A DNA stretch of 64,000 nt from an uncultured Mesonia sp. (GTDB lineage: Bacteria; Bacteroidota; Bacteroidia; Flavobacteriales; Flavobacteriaceae), in contig CATQIB010000001.1 in NCBI GenBank assembly GCA_958296185.1, forward strand, positions 49,379 to 113,378. Direction: 5' to 3'. Positions 44,709-54,802 of the stretch are shown piece by piece. A program made the position numbers and the translations under genes. The notes below the pieces were generated by a model. It did no database searches. It was given only the letters and a program-made list of their open reading frames with translations, and was not told the origin of the DNA. Position 1 is the stretch's first letter; each line of letters opens with the position of its first letter.

Positions 44709-47700
44709 ATGAAAAATTACTTAGTAGCCTTGATTGTTCTAGTTTTGTTTGAAACGAGTTTTGCACAAGGGCAAGGAGGGGGTATGGAGTTTGATAAAGT
44801 ATTGGGGCCTTCGCCTACAGTGCAATCCTTTGCGACTTTTCAAGAAGTTCCAGTGAATAATTATACGGGGATACCAGATATTAAAATACCGCTTTTTGAA
44901 ACAGAAACTTTAGGGAGTCAGCGTAAATTTACGTTGGCATTAAGGTATCATCCTTCTAATGTTAAGGTTGAGCAGGTGCCTGGTTGGGAGGGTTTTGGTT
45001 GGTCCCTAATGGCTGGCGGCGCTATATATAAATCTGTTTCAGGGGATGACGATGAGAATTATGTAAACAGTAAAGGTATGTATGGCGTTGAGAATCCGTT
45101 TGAGGAAGAATTTTTTGACTCATACGACCAATTTATTTATAATATTTTGAATTTTACAGATGATAGAATTAAACAAAGAAATAAGTATTTGTATGATGTT
45201 ACTTATTTAAATAAATACGACACAAGCTATGATCTATATAGCCTTAATTATGGCAGTTTGAGTGCTAAATTTTATATAAAAAAGCCCGGTGGAGTGCATA
45301 ACTATGACTATCAAATTGAATATCTCAGTAATGACAATAGAATAAAGATAAGTGTTATATCAGAACTTATTGGGGGCGCTCCGTATATAAAAGGCTTCGT
45401 GGTAACAGATGATAATGGTTTTGTTTACACTTTCGATCAAAAGGAAAAAACTGAGGTTATTACCGAAACTCAAACTATAAATTTTGTTCACGAGCCTCCT
45501 AATATGTCTAATTCATACGATACTTATTCAAGTGCATTCTGGGTGAGTGAGGTAAAGGATCCGCAAGGCAATGTTTTAATTGATTTCGATTATAATACCA
45601 TACTAGAAGAATATAAAAAAAATAATTTCATTCAATATATTTCGGAAGACCATCCTTATTGTACACCTATTGATAGCTTTGCTGTTTATACCGGATTGAT
45701 GCCTTATAATGTTTCTAATACCCTTTATACAAAGGTTACATCGCAAAAACTTTCCAAAATTGATGTAAAAGGCAAGTGTAAAGTGTATTTTACTACAGAA
45801 ACGGGTAGGATGGATATGGAAAATCCTAATGTTGCTGTGAGATTATCTCAAATTAATATAAAGAATTATGAAAATGAAACTATACAAGAAATAGAACTGG
45901 GACATTCTTACCGATCTCAAGCGCAGAGGCTCATTTTGGAAAAGGTAAGATTTTTTGATAAAAATCAGGAGTTGTCAAAAAAATATGAATTGAATTATAA
46001 TAAAATAGATCAGTTGCCTGCTTTTGACTCAAAAGAAAAAGACTTGTGGGGCTTTTATAATGGACCCAATGCTTCTGGAACGGCGCATAACTTTTTGCCT
46101 GACGAAAAATACTCAACGGTTGGTTTGCTTAATAAAATGGTTATTCCGACAGGGGGAGCCTATATTTTTGATTTCGAAAGTAATGATTATGCATTTGTAG
46201 CTAGCACCATGCTAGATGATTTTTTGAATCGCGAAAACGAACAAGAGATGGTTAAGAGTTTAAACTATAAAGGTTTTCAAGATGAATCGAATACTAATGT
46301 GGAAATTTTTTATATTTCTAACGATCAAGATGTGGTTTTTGATTTAGAAGCACTTAGTTTTAATCCAAATAGTTTAATAGATAAGGCCTTTTGGAGTTTT
46401 GATATTAGGCCTGTTAAGATTGATGAAAGTCAAGCAAATATTGATAATTATTTGCCCGGTCCATTTCAATTGTCATCAATCAATGAAAATTTCTTGTTAG
46501 ACGATATTTATTCAGGGGTGCTTCCAGGTGGGCGCTTTTTGAAAAAAATGAATTTAAGTAATTCACAGAATTTTCCGTCCGGGGTATCGCAGCACAATAT
46601 CTTTTTTTTGAAAAAAGGCTTTTATGCGATCAAGTTTTATCAAGATCCTGAGCAAACTATAGCCACAAACGGGGTAGAGTATAATTTGGAATATAAATTT
46701 ACAGCTAACACTAACCAATACAAGTACAACGTTGGCGGAGGTAATAGAATTAAGAGTATAGGTTATTTCGCAAATGCTGGCGTCTCTCCAAATTTTTTTA
46801 ATGATCGTGAATCGTATAGTTTAAATTACAAGCCCAAAGTAGAGGTTAATTTTAACTATAGGAGTTTTGAAGACGGGTCTATGTCTAGTGGTGGGGTAGT
46901 TTCAATACCTAGAAACAGTTATCCTATTAAAAATAATTATCTTTTTGAGATTCCTAGTAAATTTTTAAAGGATAGGCGTTCTCATGAATTTTTAGTGCTC
47001 GGTGATTATAACCTTATAGGCGGACTTCAAACCCAAGGTAGTTATGTGGGTTATAAAAATGTCGAGGTTAGTAAAGTAGTTACGGAACAAGAGGTTTTTA
47101 ATTCATTTGATATAGTTTTGCATAAATATAAAAATGGTGTTGTTGAGTATACCTATAGTTCACCGATAGATGTTCCTTATTATATTAACATAAATTATCC
47201 TTTTGTCAATGAACCTTATCCTCACTTTAAAACCGCAAATTTGTTGAAACAAGTTACAAAGGATCGTGCTAACAGAATACAGGTTGAAGAGAATTATGAA
47301 TATAATTACACTTTCAACGAAAAAATTTATGGTATAAAGTCTTATTATGTAAACGGCGGCTGTGAATTTTTTAGTAAAACTATTGGATTTGGATCTTATT
47401 ACAATGAATACTTAAGAGGTTTAGAGTCTGGACATCCTCAAAATACCTGTGGTTATCCACTATTTTTACGAATAATTGATTTTATGCCGATTAAATATAA
47501 ATACGGAAGAGCTGATTTAGTAACTAAGAAGACACGTAATTTTTTCTATAATGAAATCAATAGTGGTCTGCAGGATACGGTTACTACTACTACGTCCTTT
47601 ACCTATCACCCTTTTAATTATCAAATGAAGGAAAAGAAAAATTTCGTTACCAAAGAAGGAAAATCAATCGAAATACGGGAGGTGTATGATTATCCAAGTA

Positions 47701-48392
47701 GACAAGACCCAGAGTATTATTCGGTAGATTTATTCAATCAGCACAGGTTGAATGAAGTCTTATCGGTGAGAACTTATAAAAATGATACTTTGTTATCGGT
47801 AAGAAAGAATAGGTTTGGTTATCCTATTTGTGGCTTAGGACAAGTGATTACTGCTGAAGGTCAGCAAGATAGTTCGAGTACGGGTGCTGCTGGTTTATTT
47901 CTTAAGTCAGTTGAGCTTGGTAAATACAATCTGGCTAGTGACGAAATTACATCAGCTTTAATTGAAGCAGGGCTAGAGGAGCGACTATCTTATGATTGTT
48001 ATGATCAATTTGGTAATCCGTTACAGATCCATAAACCAAATGGAGTCTCTATTTGTTATATCTGGGGTTATAATAATTCATATCCAGTAGCTAAGGTAGA
48101 GAATGCAACCTATGCCGAGATTGAATCTGTCTTAGGTAATGACTTTGATTTGGGAAATAATGGACTTAGTGGGACACAAGAGAGTGATCTTCGCAATGCA
48201 TTAGTTTTTAAAGATGCAATGATTACTACGTTTGATTATGAACCGTTAGTAGGGGTAATTAGACAGACGGATTACCGGGGTTACACCATTTATTATAAAT
48301 ACGATTCACAAAATCGTCTTAAATATATTCAGGACACTAATGGTAATGTTTTGAAATCTTTTGATTATAACTACCGTACAGTATCGAAATAA
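44709..48392 (+). CDS. RHS cassette 3: secreted YD-repeat partner protein
   Basis: The ATG at 44709 (MKNYLVALIVLVLFETSFAQ, a clean signal peptide) is preferred to the TTG nine bases upstream, giving 1227 residues. The N-terminal SpvB-like part shows EVPVNNYTGIPDIKIPLF, LRYHPSNVKVEQVPGWEG and FGWSLMAGGAIYKSV. The body is collinear with the frameshifted partner of cassette 2. The C-terminal YD repeats include YEPLVGVIRQTDYRGYTIYY. It is intact, so it serves as the reference for the cassette 2 lesion. The paired RHS toxin gene begins 19 bp downstream. There is no T9SS sorting domain. Confidence 0.82.
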   Translation: MKNYLVALIVLVLFETSFAQGQGGGMEFDKVLGPSPTVQSFATFQEVPVNNYTGIPDIKIPLFETETLGSQRKFTLALRYHPSNVKVEQVPGWEGFGWSLMAGGAIYKSVSGDDDENYVNSKGMYGVENPFEEEFFDSYDQFIYNILNFTDDRIKQRNKYLYDVTYLNKYDTSYDLYSLNYGSLSAKFYIKKPGGVHNYDYQIEYLSNDNRIKISVISELIGGAPYIKGFVVTDDNGFVYTFDQKEKTEVITETQTINFVHEPPNMSNSYDTYSSAFWVSEVKDPQGNVLIDFDYNTILEEYKKNNFIQYISEDHPYCTPIDSFAVYTGLMPYNVSNTLYTKVTSQKLSKIDVKGKCKVYFTTETGRMDMENPNVAVRLSQINIKNYENETIQEIELGHSYRSQAQRLILEKVRFFDKNQELSKKYELNYNKIDQLPAFDSKEKDLWGFYNGPNASGTAHNFLPDEKYSTVGLLNKMVIPTGGAYIFDFESNDYAFVASTMLDDFLNRENEQEMVKSLNYKGFQDESNTNVEIFYISNDQDVVFDLEALSFNPNSLIDKAFWSFDIRPVKIDESQANIDNYLPGPFQLSSINENFLLDDIYSGVLPGGRFLKKMNLSNSQNFPSGVSQHNIFFLKKGFYAIKFYQDPEQTIATNGVEYNLEYKFTANTNQYKYNVGGGNRIKSIGYFANAGVSPNFFNDRESYSLNYKPKVEVNFNYRSFEDGSMSSGGVVSIPRNSYPIKNNYLFEIPSKFLKDRRSHEFLVLGDYNLIGGLQTQGSYVGYKNVEVSKVVTEQEVFNSFDIVLHKYKNGVVEYTYSSPIDVPYYININYPFVNEPYPHFKTANLLKQVTKDRANRIQVEENYEYNYTFNEKIYGIKSYYVNGGCEFFSKTIGFGSYYNEYLRGLESGHPQNTCGYPLFLRIIDFMPIKYKYGRADLVTKKTRNFFYNEINSGLQDTVTTTTSFTYHPFNYQMKEKKNFVTKEGKSIEIREVYDYPSRQDPEYYSVDLFNQHRLNEVLSVRTYKNDTLLSVRKNRFGYPICGLGQVITAEGQQDSSSTGAAGLFLKSVELGKYNLASDEITSALIEAGLEERLSYDCYDQFGNPLQIHKPNGVSICYIWGYNNSYPVAKVENATYAEIESVLGNDFDLGNNGLSGTQESDLRNALVFKDAMITTFDYEPLVGVIRQTDYRGYTIYYKYDSQNRLKYIQDTNGNVLKSFDYNYRTVSK

Positions 48393-48411
48393 ACTATAAC
48401 AGAGAGTAATT

Positions 48412-51400
48412 ATGAAAAATATCCTAACTAGTTTTACTTTGTTTTTAATCACTGGTTTAGTGATTGGGCAAACCGATACAGAAAATTACGTTCAAACAAC
48501 CACCTATAAAAAAGAAGGAGTTACAATTCTTGAAATTGAAAATAACCAGGTGCCCTCGATCGATAAAATAGAAGATATTACATATTATGACGGACTTGGA
48601 AGACCAATTCAGCAGATTTCGGCTCAGGCAGGAGGTAACGGTCAAGATATTATTAAATATATGAGTTATGATGGTTACGGGCGTCAAGTCAAAGAATACC
48701 TACCCTTTGCCGATGCGGAACAAACTTTTAATAATTCAAGCTTAGATTATCGCCCAAACATTTTAAGAGAAATAGAGACCTTTTATAAGACCCGCTATTC
48801 TACTGAAATAGACACTGCAAATCCTAATCCATATACAGAAAAAATTCTTGAAGATTCTCCTTTAGGGCGTGTATTGGAGCAGGGGGCTCCTGGAAAAACT
48901 TGGCAGATTAGTGATAGTAGTAGTGGGCATACCGTCAAATTTAAATACCAATCAAATAAAGCAAGCGAAGTACTTCATTTTAAAACAATCTTTCCCAATC
49001 AGTTCGAAACTGATAAGCACGAATTAAAATATTCAGGTCACTATCACCGTGGTGAGTTATATAAAACTATTACAAAAGATGAGAACTGGTATCCTAACCA
49101 GAAATATGAGAATGACCATACAACAGCAGAATTTAAGGATGTTCAAGGTAATATTGTATTAAAAAGGACATATAATAAAGGACTGCAACACGATACTTAT
49201 TATGTATATGATAAATACGGAAATTTGTCCTATGTGATACCGCCTAAAGCTTCAGCTTCTATTATTAAATCAGATTTAATTCCTACGGGAATAGAAGCAA
49301 TCCATCGCCCGTGGACTTCTTTAGCCGCTGTAGATAGTGATTTTGCCGAGGAATACAATAGGCGTTTGTTGGAATATGAAGACGCAGACATTTTAAATGC
49401 AGATATTGAAAATGAATATGGGGGCCAAGGCGGGTTTAGTATAACTTCTAATAATGGCACACTCTCTGTGAATGTCACTTTATCAACGAACACCCCGCTA
49501 GTTTTAAGGAATGGTCAGATTGCAAGCTTGAATGAGCTGGGGTCATTCCCTGATATGGAGATGGGTAGAATTGAAGGAGCAAACTTTCATTATGTTTTTT
49601 TAATTATAGATAATCATTTGTATATAGAAGGAGATGGTGAGTTGCATACAATTAACAAAACCTTTTTAGGTGAGAATAAATTGGAATATACTAAAAACTA
49701 TTCTTGGATAGATTATGTTAAGGTTGATGAAATGGATAGAACTACATATAAAGAGCAATTGAGATCTTATGAAGATCATCAAATATTAACAGCCAACATA
49801 GCTAACCCTTATAACGGGATAGGAGGCTTTCAATTTCACCTAACGACGAATAATGAACTAACTATTACGCTAAATCATACTACGGGATCTTTGGTAGAAC
49901 TAGAAACAGAACGTCCTATCCCTTTAGATATCGAACGGAGATTGCCCAATATGGAGCTAGGGAGTATACGCGGGGCAGGCTATGAATATACATTTTCTGT
50001 TTTAGAAAATAATCTTGTGATTCAGGGTGAAGGTAAAATAACTGGGCCAGTTAATACCATTCTTAATGCCGCTTATGTTGTAAATAACTCAATACGCTCT
50101 GAGGCAATAGAAGGCTTGTGTTATATTTATAATTATGATGATAGAAACCGGTTAATACGCAAGAATATTCCAGGTAAAGGTTGGGAATATATAGTCTACG
50201 ATAGACTCGATCGCCCTATAATGTCTCAAGACGCTAGACAACGATTAGATCATCAATGGTTGTTTACTAAATATGATGTGCATAATAGAGTAGTATATAC
50301 AGGGAAATACGTAATTCCGGAGCAAACAATAATATCACCCAATTTTGGCGATGCCCAGGATTGGGTGAGAGAACAAGTTGAAAATACGTCCCATTTAAAT
50401 GAATACTATACAGAAAATTTAGGTACCTGGACTCAAGAAGATATTTACTATACAAACAGGGTTTTTCCTACTTATGACTACCAGAATGGGGGGGATGAGC
50501 TGTTTACTATCAACTATTATGATGTTTATCCCGTAGGATATAATAATATCTTCCCCAGCCAGATTACAGTGCCAACTTTAGAACTCACTGATAAAACGCA
50601 TTCGCTACCTACGGTAAGCCGAATTAAAACACTAGGTACACACCAGTGGTCTACGAGTGTGACTAAGTATGATGACAAAGGACGAGCCCTTTATATTGCC
50701 GCCATAAATGAAACGCTTCAAAGTGAAGATTATGTGGTAAACACTTATGACTTTCTAGGCAATACTACAAAGGTAGAGACCGAACACAGTAAAAACGGTA
50801 AAGCCCTTACCATTAATAATATTTATTCTTATGATCATATAGGTAGGGCAACTCGACTTAAACAGGTAATAAATGGAGGTGCCGGTTTTAATCCTATAAT
50901 CTTTAAAAATATGTATGACGAGCTAGGTCAACTGAATGTTAAAGAAATAGGCGGGAAAGTAAATTATTACGGTACTTTGAAGGAGCCATTGCAAAAAGTA
51001 AATTATTCTTATAACATTCGTGGATGGTTACGTAAAATCAATAATCCAAATGATCTTAGTTTAGGACAAGCTAGTGATATGGCCGATTTATTCGCCTTTG
51101 AAATTGGCTACGATCAACCTTCAGTTTTCTCTAGCACAAAAGCTCTATATAACGGTAACATCACTGAGACAAGTTGGAAGACTGCCAATGATAATAAGTT
51201 AAGAGGTTATTATTATAAATATGATGCTTTAAACCGTATTGTCAAGGCAAGTAACCCGCCAATTAACCTAAAGCCAGGCGAATTTTATTCAAGTTATGAT
51301 TTGTCTTCCGTGACTTATGACCGTAATGGAAATATTTTAAACTTAAAACGTACTGGTCAATCTTCAATTATGGTGCAGGGGTATAATCATACTGACATTA

Positions 51401-52872
51401 TAGACGATTTAACCTATCATTACAAACCTTATAGTAACCAATTAGAAAAAGTAGAGGATGCACAGCTTGGTCAAGTTAATGACCAAGGGTTTATAGACGG
51501 TGCCAGTGGTACAGACGATTATAGCTACGACCTAAATGGTAATATGATTACAGATGCCAATAAACAAATAGTATCGATAGACTATAATCACTTACATCTT
51601 CCTAATCGAATAGAAATAGAAAGTAGAATTAATAATAATATAAATTATATTGACTATATTTACGATGCTACGGGGGTAAAATTAGAAAAGCGAGTAACTG
51701 ATTACGATAACGAAATTAATGGGGATCCCACCAATACTATTACCCAGTATGCAGGGAACTATATTTACAAACAAGAGAACCAGTTACAGGCTATGAATTT
51801 AAAGTTCTTCAGCCACCCAGAGGGTTATGTGGAACCAAAGGATCCTAGTAATTATACACAGGGGTTTGACTATGTATATCAATATAAAGACCACTTGGGG
51901 AACGTTAGACTGTCCTACTCGGACCTTGATTTGAACGGGGCCATCGACCCAAATACGGAAATCCTTTCAGAGAAAAACTACTACCCATTTGGACTTGAAC
52001 ATAAAGGGTACAATAATGTTGTGAATGGTACTGAACACAAGTGGAAATATCAAGGTAAAGAACACGAAGAAGAACTTGGGTTAAATACTTATGATTTTGG
52101 TGCGAGAAATTATATGTCTGATTTAGGAAGATGGACAACTATTGACCCGTTAGCAGATGCTACAGGTCAAATACATAACTCACCTTACAATTATGCTCTC
52201 AATAATCCAATTTACTTTATAGATCCGGATGGTAATTGCCCTCCAGGTATTGATTGTTCTGGAATTATTTCAGCATTATTTAATGGTGCCAAAGATAAAG
52301 TTAATAATTTCCTTGAAAATAATGATTTAGTTTTTGATGTTAAAGGGGGTGTAGATTTAAAAATAGGGGCAGGTTTAGAGGTAGATTCAGAAAATTTGGA
52401 TATGGCTGCTGATGTGGAATTACTAAATGTCGAATTGATGTCCTTTGAAGGAGATATGACAGATTTGAATAATAGTGAAATTGATTTTGTTGGAAAAGAT
52501 GGGGAATTGGAAATTAGTCAAAAAGCAGAATTCAGTTTAACAACAAAAGATACAAAATTCACTGCCGTCGATGCAAAAAGTAGTTTTTCTGCTTATGCTC
52601 CCGATTATTCTGCTACTAATAAAACTTCAAGTACTGAATTTTTCAGTAAAACTTCTTTAACAATGGGGAGTAGTACTGGCGAGAGTGGTGGATTAAGTAG
52701 AGAGAGTACTCACGGGAACACTACGGTAAGTAATGGAACAACAAGAACCCCTAAAGCTTCAGCTAAGTTAAATGCTACTAATAATTCTTCGACAGTTAGT
52801 TTTGGTGTAAAAGGTGGAGCAATTCTAAATTATAACTTCAGTGTGAATTTAGGGTTTAAAAAGAAAGAATAA
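48412..52872 (+). CDS. RHS cassette 3: DUF6443-RHS protein with novel beta-rich tip
   Basis: The 1486-residue protein has a signal peptide (ending LVIGQ near 21), DUF6443 (YYDGLGRPIQQISAQAGG, LEQGAPGKTW), the duplicated beta-rich module (two copies, RPWTSLAAVDS and YSWIDYVKVDE starts), YD repeats, and the RHS core (YKDHLGNVRLSY, NYYPFGLEHKGYNN, YALNNPIYFIDPDG). The tip of about 215 residues opens with CPPGIDCSG and is then rich in Ser, Thr, Asn and alternating hydrophobics (LKIGAGLEVDS, KASAKLNATNNSSTVSFGVK), ending VNLGFKKKE. I recognise no toxin family; a pore-forming or beta-barrel-like tip is one possibility. The final A of the stop is the first base of the next ATG. Confidence 0.8.
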   Translation: MKNILTSFTLFLITGLVIGQTDTENYVQTTTYKKEGVTILEIENNQVPSIDKIEDITYYDGLGRPIQQISAQAGGNGQDIIKYMSYDGYGRQVKEYLPFADAEQTFNNSSLDYRPNILREIETFYKTRYSTEIDTANPNPYTEKILEDSPLGRVLEQGAPGKTWQISDSSSGHTVKFKYQSNKASEVLHFKTIFPNQFETDKHELKYSGHYHRGELYKTITKDENWYPNQKYENDHTTAEFKDVQGNIVLKRTYNKGLQHDTYYVYDKYGNLSYVIPPKASASIIKSDLIPTGIEAIHRPWTSLAAVDSDFAEEYNRRLLEYEDADILNADIENEYGGQGGFSITSNNGTLSVNVTLSTNTPLVLRNGQIASLNELGSFPDMEMGRIEGANFHYVFLIIDNHLYIEGDGELHTINKTFLGENKLEYTKNYSWIDYVKVDEMDRTTYKEQLRSYEDHQILTANIANPYNGIGGFQFHLTTNNELTITLNHTTGSLVELETERPIPLDIERRLPNMELGSIRGAGYEYTFSVLENNLVIQGEGKITGPVNTILNAAYVVNNSIRSEAIEGLCYIYNYDDRNRLIRKNIPGKGWEYIVYDRLDRPIMSQDARQRLDHQWLFTKYDVHNRVVYTGKYVIPEQTIISPNFGDAQDWVREQVENTSHLNEYYTENLGTWTQEDIYYTNRVFPTYDYQNGGDELFTINYYDVYPVGYNNIFPSQITVPTLELTDKTHSLPTVSRIKTLGTHQWSTSVTKYDDKGRALYIAAINETLQSEDYVVNTYDFLGNTTKVETEHSKNGKALTINNIYSYDHIGRATRLKQVINGGAGFNPIIFKNMYDELGQLNVKEIGGKVNYYGTLKEPLQKVNYSYNIRGWLRKINNPNDLSLGQASDMADLFAFEIGYDQPSVFSSTKALYNGNITETSWKTANDNKLRGYYYKYDALNRIVKASNPPINLKPGEFYSSYDLSSVTYDRNGNILNLKRTGQSSIMVQGYNHTDIIDDLTYHYKPYSNQLEKVEDAQLGQVNDQGFIDGASGTDDYSYDLNGNMITDANKQIVSIDYNHLHLPNRIEIESRINNNINYIDYIYDATGVKLEKRVTDYDNEINGDPTNTITQYAGNYIYKQENQLQAMNLKFFSHPEGYVEPKDPSNYTQGFDYVYQYKDHLGNVRLSYSDLDLNGAIDPNTEILSEKNYYPFGLEHKGYNNVVNGTEHKWKYQGKEHEEELGLNTYDFGARNYMSDLGRWTTIDPLADATGQIHNSPYNYALNNPIYFIDPDGNCPPGIDCSGIISALFNGAKDKVNNFLENNDLVFDVKGGVDLKIGAGLEVDSENLDMAADVELLNVELMSFEGDMTDLNNSEIDFVGKDGELEISQKAEFSLTTKDTKFTAVDAKSSFSAYAPDYSATNKTSSTEFFSKTSLTMGSSTGESGGLSRESTHGNTTVSNGTTRTPKASAKLNATNNSSTVSFGVKGGAILNYNFSVNLGFKKKE

Positions 52873-53225
52873 TGAAAATTGGTAGAGGAGGAAAGATTTT
52901 AATCTATACTGTATTAGGTGTTTTTTTATTTGTGATAATAGTAACAGTGGGAAACACCATAAGAATATCTAACTCCAGAGAGTTTTTAGTTGCGAAGGAG
53001 TACTTGAAGTCAAATCCTGAAATATTAGAAAAGGTTGGTGAGATAAAAGATTTCGGGAACTTTCCTTCTGGTAGTATTAGGAGCGAGGACGGCAGCATTT
53101 TTGCCCAAATAGAAGTAGAAGTGCAAGGGGCAAAATCTAGAGCTGATATTGTTTTAATTATGAGTAAAAGCCCAAATGCGGCGTGGTCATATGACGAAAT
53201 ATTAATTAAGGATAGTAATGATTAA
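52872..53225 (+). CDS. Coa1-like membrane protein, candidate immunity 3a
   Basis: The 117-residue protein has one N-terminal transmembrane helix (about 9-28, ILIYTVLGVFLFVIIVTVG). Its soluble domain resembles the cytochrome-oxidase-assembly 1 (Coa1) pattern: EYLKSNPEILEKVGEIKDFG, then IFAQIEVEVQGAKSRADIVL and a late W. It overlaps the toxin stop by one base and the next gene by 8 bp. In bacteria Coa1-like domains often appear in small membrane proteins beside toxins, and that placement is the basis for the immunity suggestion. Confidence 0.65.
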   Translation: MKIGRGGKILIYTVLGVFLFVIIVTVGNTIRISNSREFLVAKEYLKSNPEILEKVGEIKDFGNFPSGSIRSEDGSIFAQIEVEVQGAKSRADIVLIMSKSPNAAWSYDEILIKDSND

Positions 53226-53421
53226 ATTCTTGTACGTTTTAGCTTCAGTATTTACAATAGTTGCTTTATTTTCTATAATTAATTTAATAGGGTATCTTTT
53301 AGATGGAGAATTCATTTTAATAGAAGTTCTCCAGTATTCAGCAGAGATACTATTTTTTAGTCTCTTATTTTTCATCTCTTATTTTTATATTAAAAAGCTA
53401 AAAAAGAGGAAGTCAGATTAA
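53218..53421 (+). CDS. two-helix membrane protein, candidate immunity 3b
   Basis: The 67-residue protein has two transmembrane helices (about 4-26 and 40-58) and a strongly basic tail (IKKLKKRKSD). It overlaps the Coa1-like gene by 8 bp, so the three genes form one translationally coupled unit. It has the same size class and topology as the candidate immunity protein of cassette 2, without clear sequence similarity. Whether one or both downstream genes protect the cell is unknown. Confidence 0.55.
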   Translation: MIKFLYVLASVFTIVALFSIINLIGYLLDGEFILIEVLQYSAEILFFSLLFFISYFYIKKLKKRKSD

Positions 53422-53427
53422 ATAAAT

Positions 53428-54183
53428 TTATTGCTTGAGAGTAATTGAGTACCCCAACTCTTGGAATAATAATCTATAATTAGAAATTTCATTTTTAGGT
53501 GAATTGCCATTAAAAGTTATGACTTTGTTATTAATTTCTAACCATATTAATACTCCTGCGATATCGACTTCATTAGTCGTTGAAAGATATTTTAATTCAA
53601 AAGAAGGTATTCTACTTATTTTACTTTCTTTAAATTCTATTTCTTTGAAATTTTCAATAGCATCTGTTAAAGCTTCTACGTTTTTAATAACATAATCCTC
53701 GAATTGGGTATTTCCTAACTCTTCATAACTAACTACAATATTAGGACAATAAGAGCTTTGGTTTTCACAATCTTTTACAGAGGTCAACAAAATATTTTGA
53801 TTACTTAAATCGAGGTTAGTTTTCCAGTTTTTAGGAATAGCTAAATATGAATTTATTTCTTTTAAGTATTTCTCTTCATACTTATAATCATTCTCGTCTA
53901 AAACAAGCTGTAAACTATCATTAACATATTTTTCAGCTTTAACTAAATCATTGTTTTGATAATACTTCCATACACCTACCTTCTTGCCTTTTAACATATA
54001 ACCTTCTTTCACTTTGGCCCCTTTAGGATTTAATTCTATATATTTTCCATGATATTGTCCGTTTACTTTATCAGCTTCTATTTCATTTGATGATTGAGAT
54101 TTTGAGCTGGTACTTGTTTCATTTTTACATGAAACAAATGAGACTAAAGCTATGAGTAAGATATAAGTATATATTTTTTTCAT
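53428..54183 (-). CDS. lipoprotein with MORN-like and DcrB-like regions
   Basis: The lipobox is VSFVSCKN near residues 15-20. A Ser-rich linker precedes a MORN/YwqK-like stretch (YHGKYIELNPKGAKVKEGYM, KKVGVWKYYQNNDLVKAEKY). The C-terminal 140 residues resemble the DcrB/PsbP-like fold (YLAIPKNWKTNLDLSNQNIL, QFEDYVIKNVEALTDAIENF). The protein should sit on a membrane facing the periplasm. It is convergent with RHS cassette 3, only 6 bp from the last small gene. The function is unknown; relation to the cassette is possible but unproven. Confidence 0.55.
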   Translation of the reverse strand: MKKIYTYILLIALVSFVSCKNETSTSSKSQSSNEIEADKVNGQYHGKYIELNPKGAKVKEGYMLKGKKVGVWKYYQNNDLVKAEKYVNDSLQLVLDENDYKYEEKYLKEINSYLAIPKNWKTNLDLSNQNILLTSVKDCENQSSYCPNIVVSYEELGNTQFEDYVIKNVEALTDAIENFKEIEFKESKISRIPSFELKYLSTTNEVDIAGVLIWLEINNKVITFNGNSPKNEISNYRLLFQELGYSITLKQ

Positions 54184-54302
54184 TTTAATGTTTATTTTTT
54201 CGGTTTTATTTATATCTCATAACTTCTCTAAATAAAAATCCACTCTGTGAATTGGGTCCGTAGTTTTACAAAACAAGAGCAAGTATGGAAGTTTTTTACA
54301 CT

Positions 54303-54671
54303 TCAAAGCGAAGCAACATTTTTAGAAAAGAAATCCTTAAACTTTTTAGAAGTCAGCATCTTATCAATCATCTTAAAGATAATAGCTCTATCATCAGTAT
54401 CGAGTTCAGAAATCAAACGTAACTGTTCTTGTGCTTGCTTATCTTCAATAACAACTTCTTTGGGCAAACCATCATTGAGGTTAATCACTTGGTCAACCGT
54501 AATATTATAAAACTCTGCAAGTCTCTGTAATTCTTTTACGGAAATCTCACGATTACCGTTCTCAATTTTATTGTAGTTGGAATAACCAATATCAAGAGCG
54601 TTGTTGGCAACCTCTTTTTGGCGAAGCTCTTTATCTTCTCTTAATTTTTTAATATTATCAGCTAAACTCAT
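54303..54671 (-). CDS. XRE-family helix-turn-helix regulator
   Basis: The HTH domain covers about residues 4-65: LADNIKKLREDKELRQKEVA, IGYSNYNKIENGNREISVKE, LQRLAEFYNITVDQVINL. The C-terminal tail (LDTDDRAIIFKMIDKMLTSK) resembles the tail of the regulator at 31441-31770. At 122 residues it is a typical small repressor. It lies after RHS cassette 3 and next to IS3 copy B1, the same relative position as the other regulator after cassette 2. Target unknown. Confidence 0.88.
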   Translation of the reverse strand: MSLADNIKKLREDKELRQKEVANNALDIGYSNYNKIENGNREISVKELQRLAEFYNITVDQVINLNDGLPKEVVIEDKQAQEQLRLISELDTDDRAIIFKMIDKMLTSKKFKDFFSKNVASL

Positions 54672-54802
54672 ATAAACCTGTATTAGAAGTTGTAAAAGTA
54701 GCGAAAAACGATATAAATATGAAATATTAGTGAAATATCAAATTATTAATGTGTTTTGACCCCTATAAAACAAGAGTATTCTTTTAAATTTCGTTAGTTA
54801 AA

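Noticed and set aside
13819-52872. RHS proteins as T6SS effectors or T9SS substrates
   Set aside because: They carry Sec signal peptides and lack PAAR/VgrG-type regions, no T6SS genes lie in the window, and no T9SS sorting domain is visible at their C-termini.
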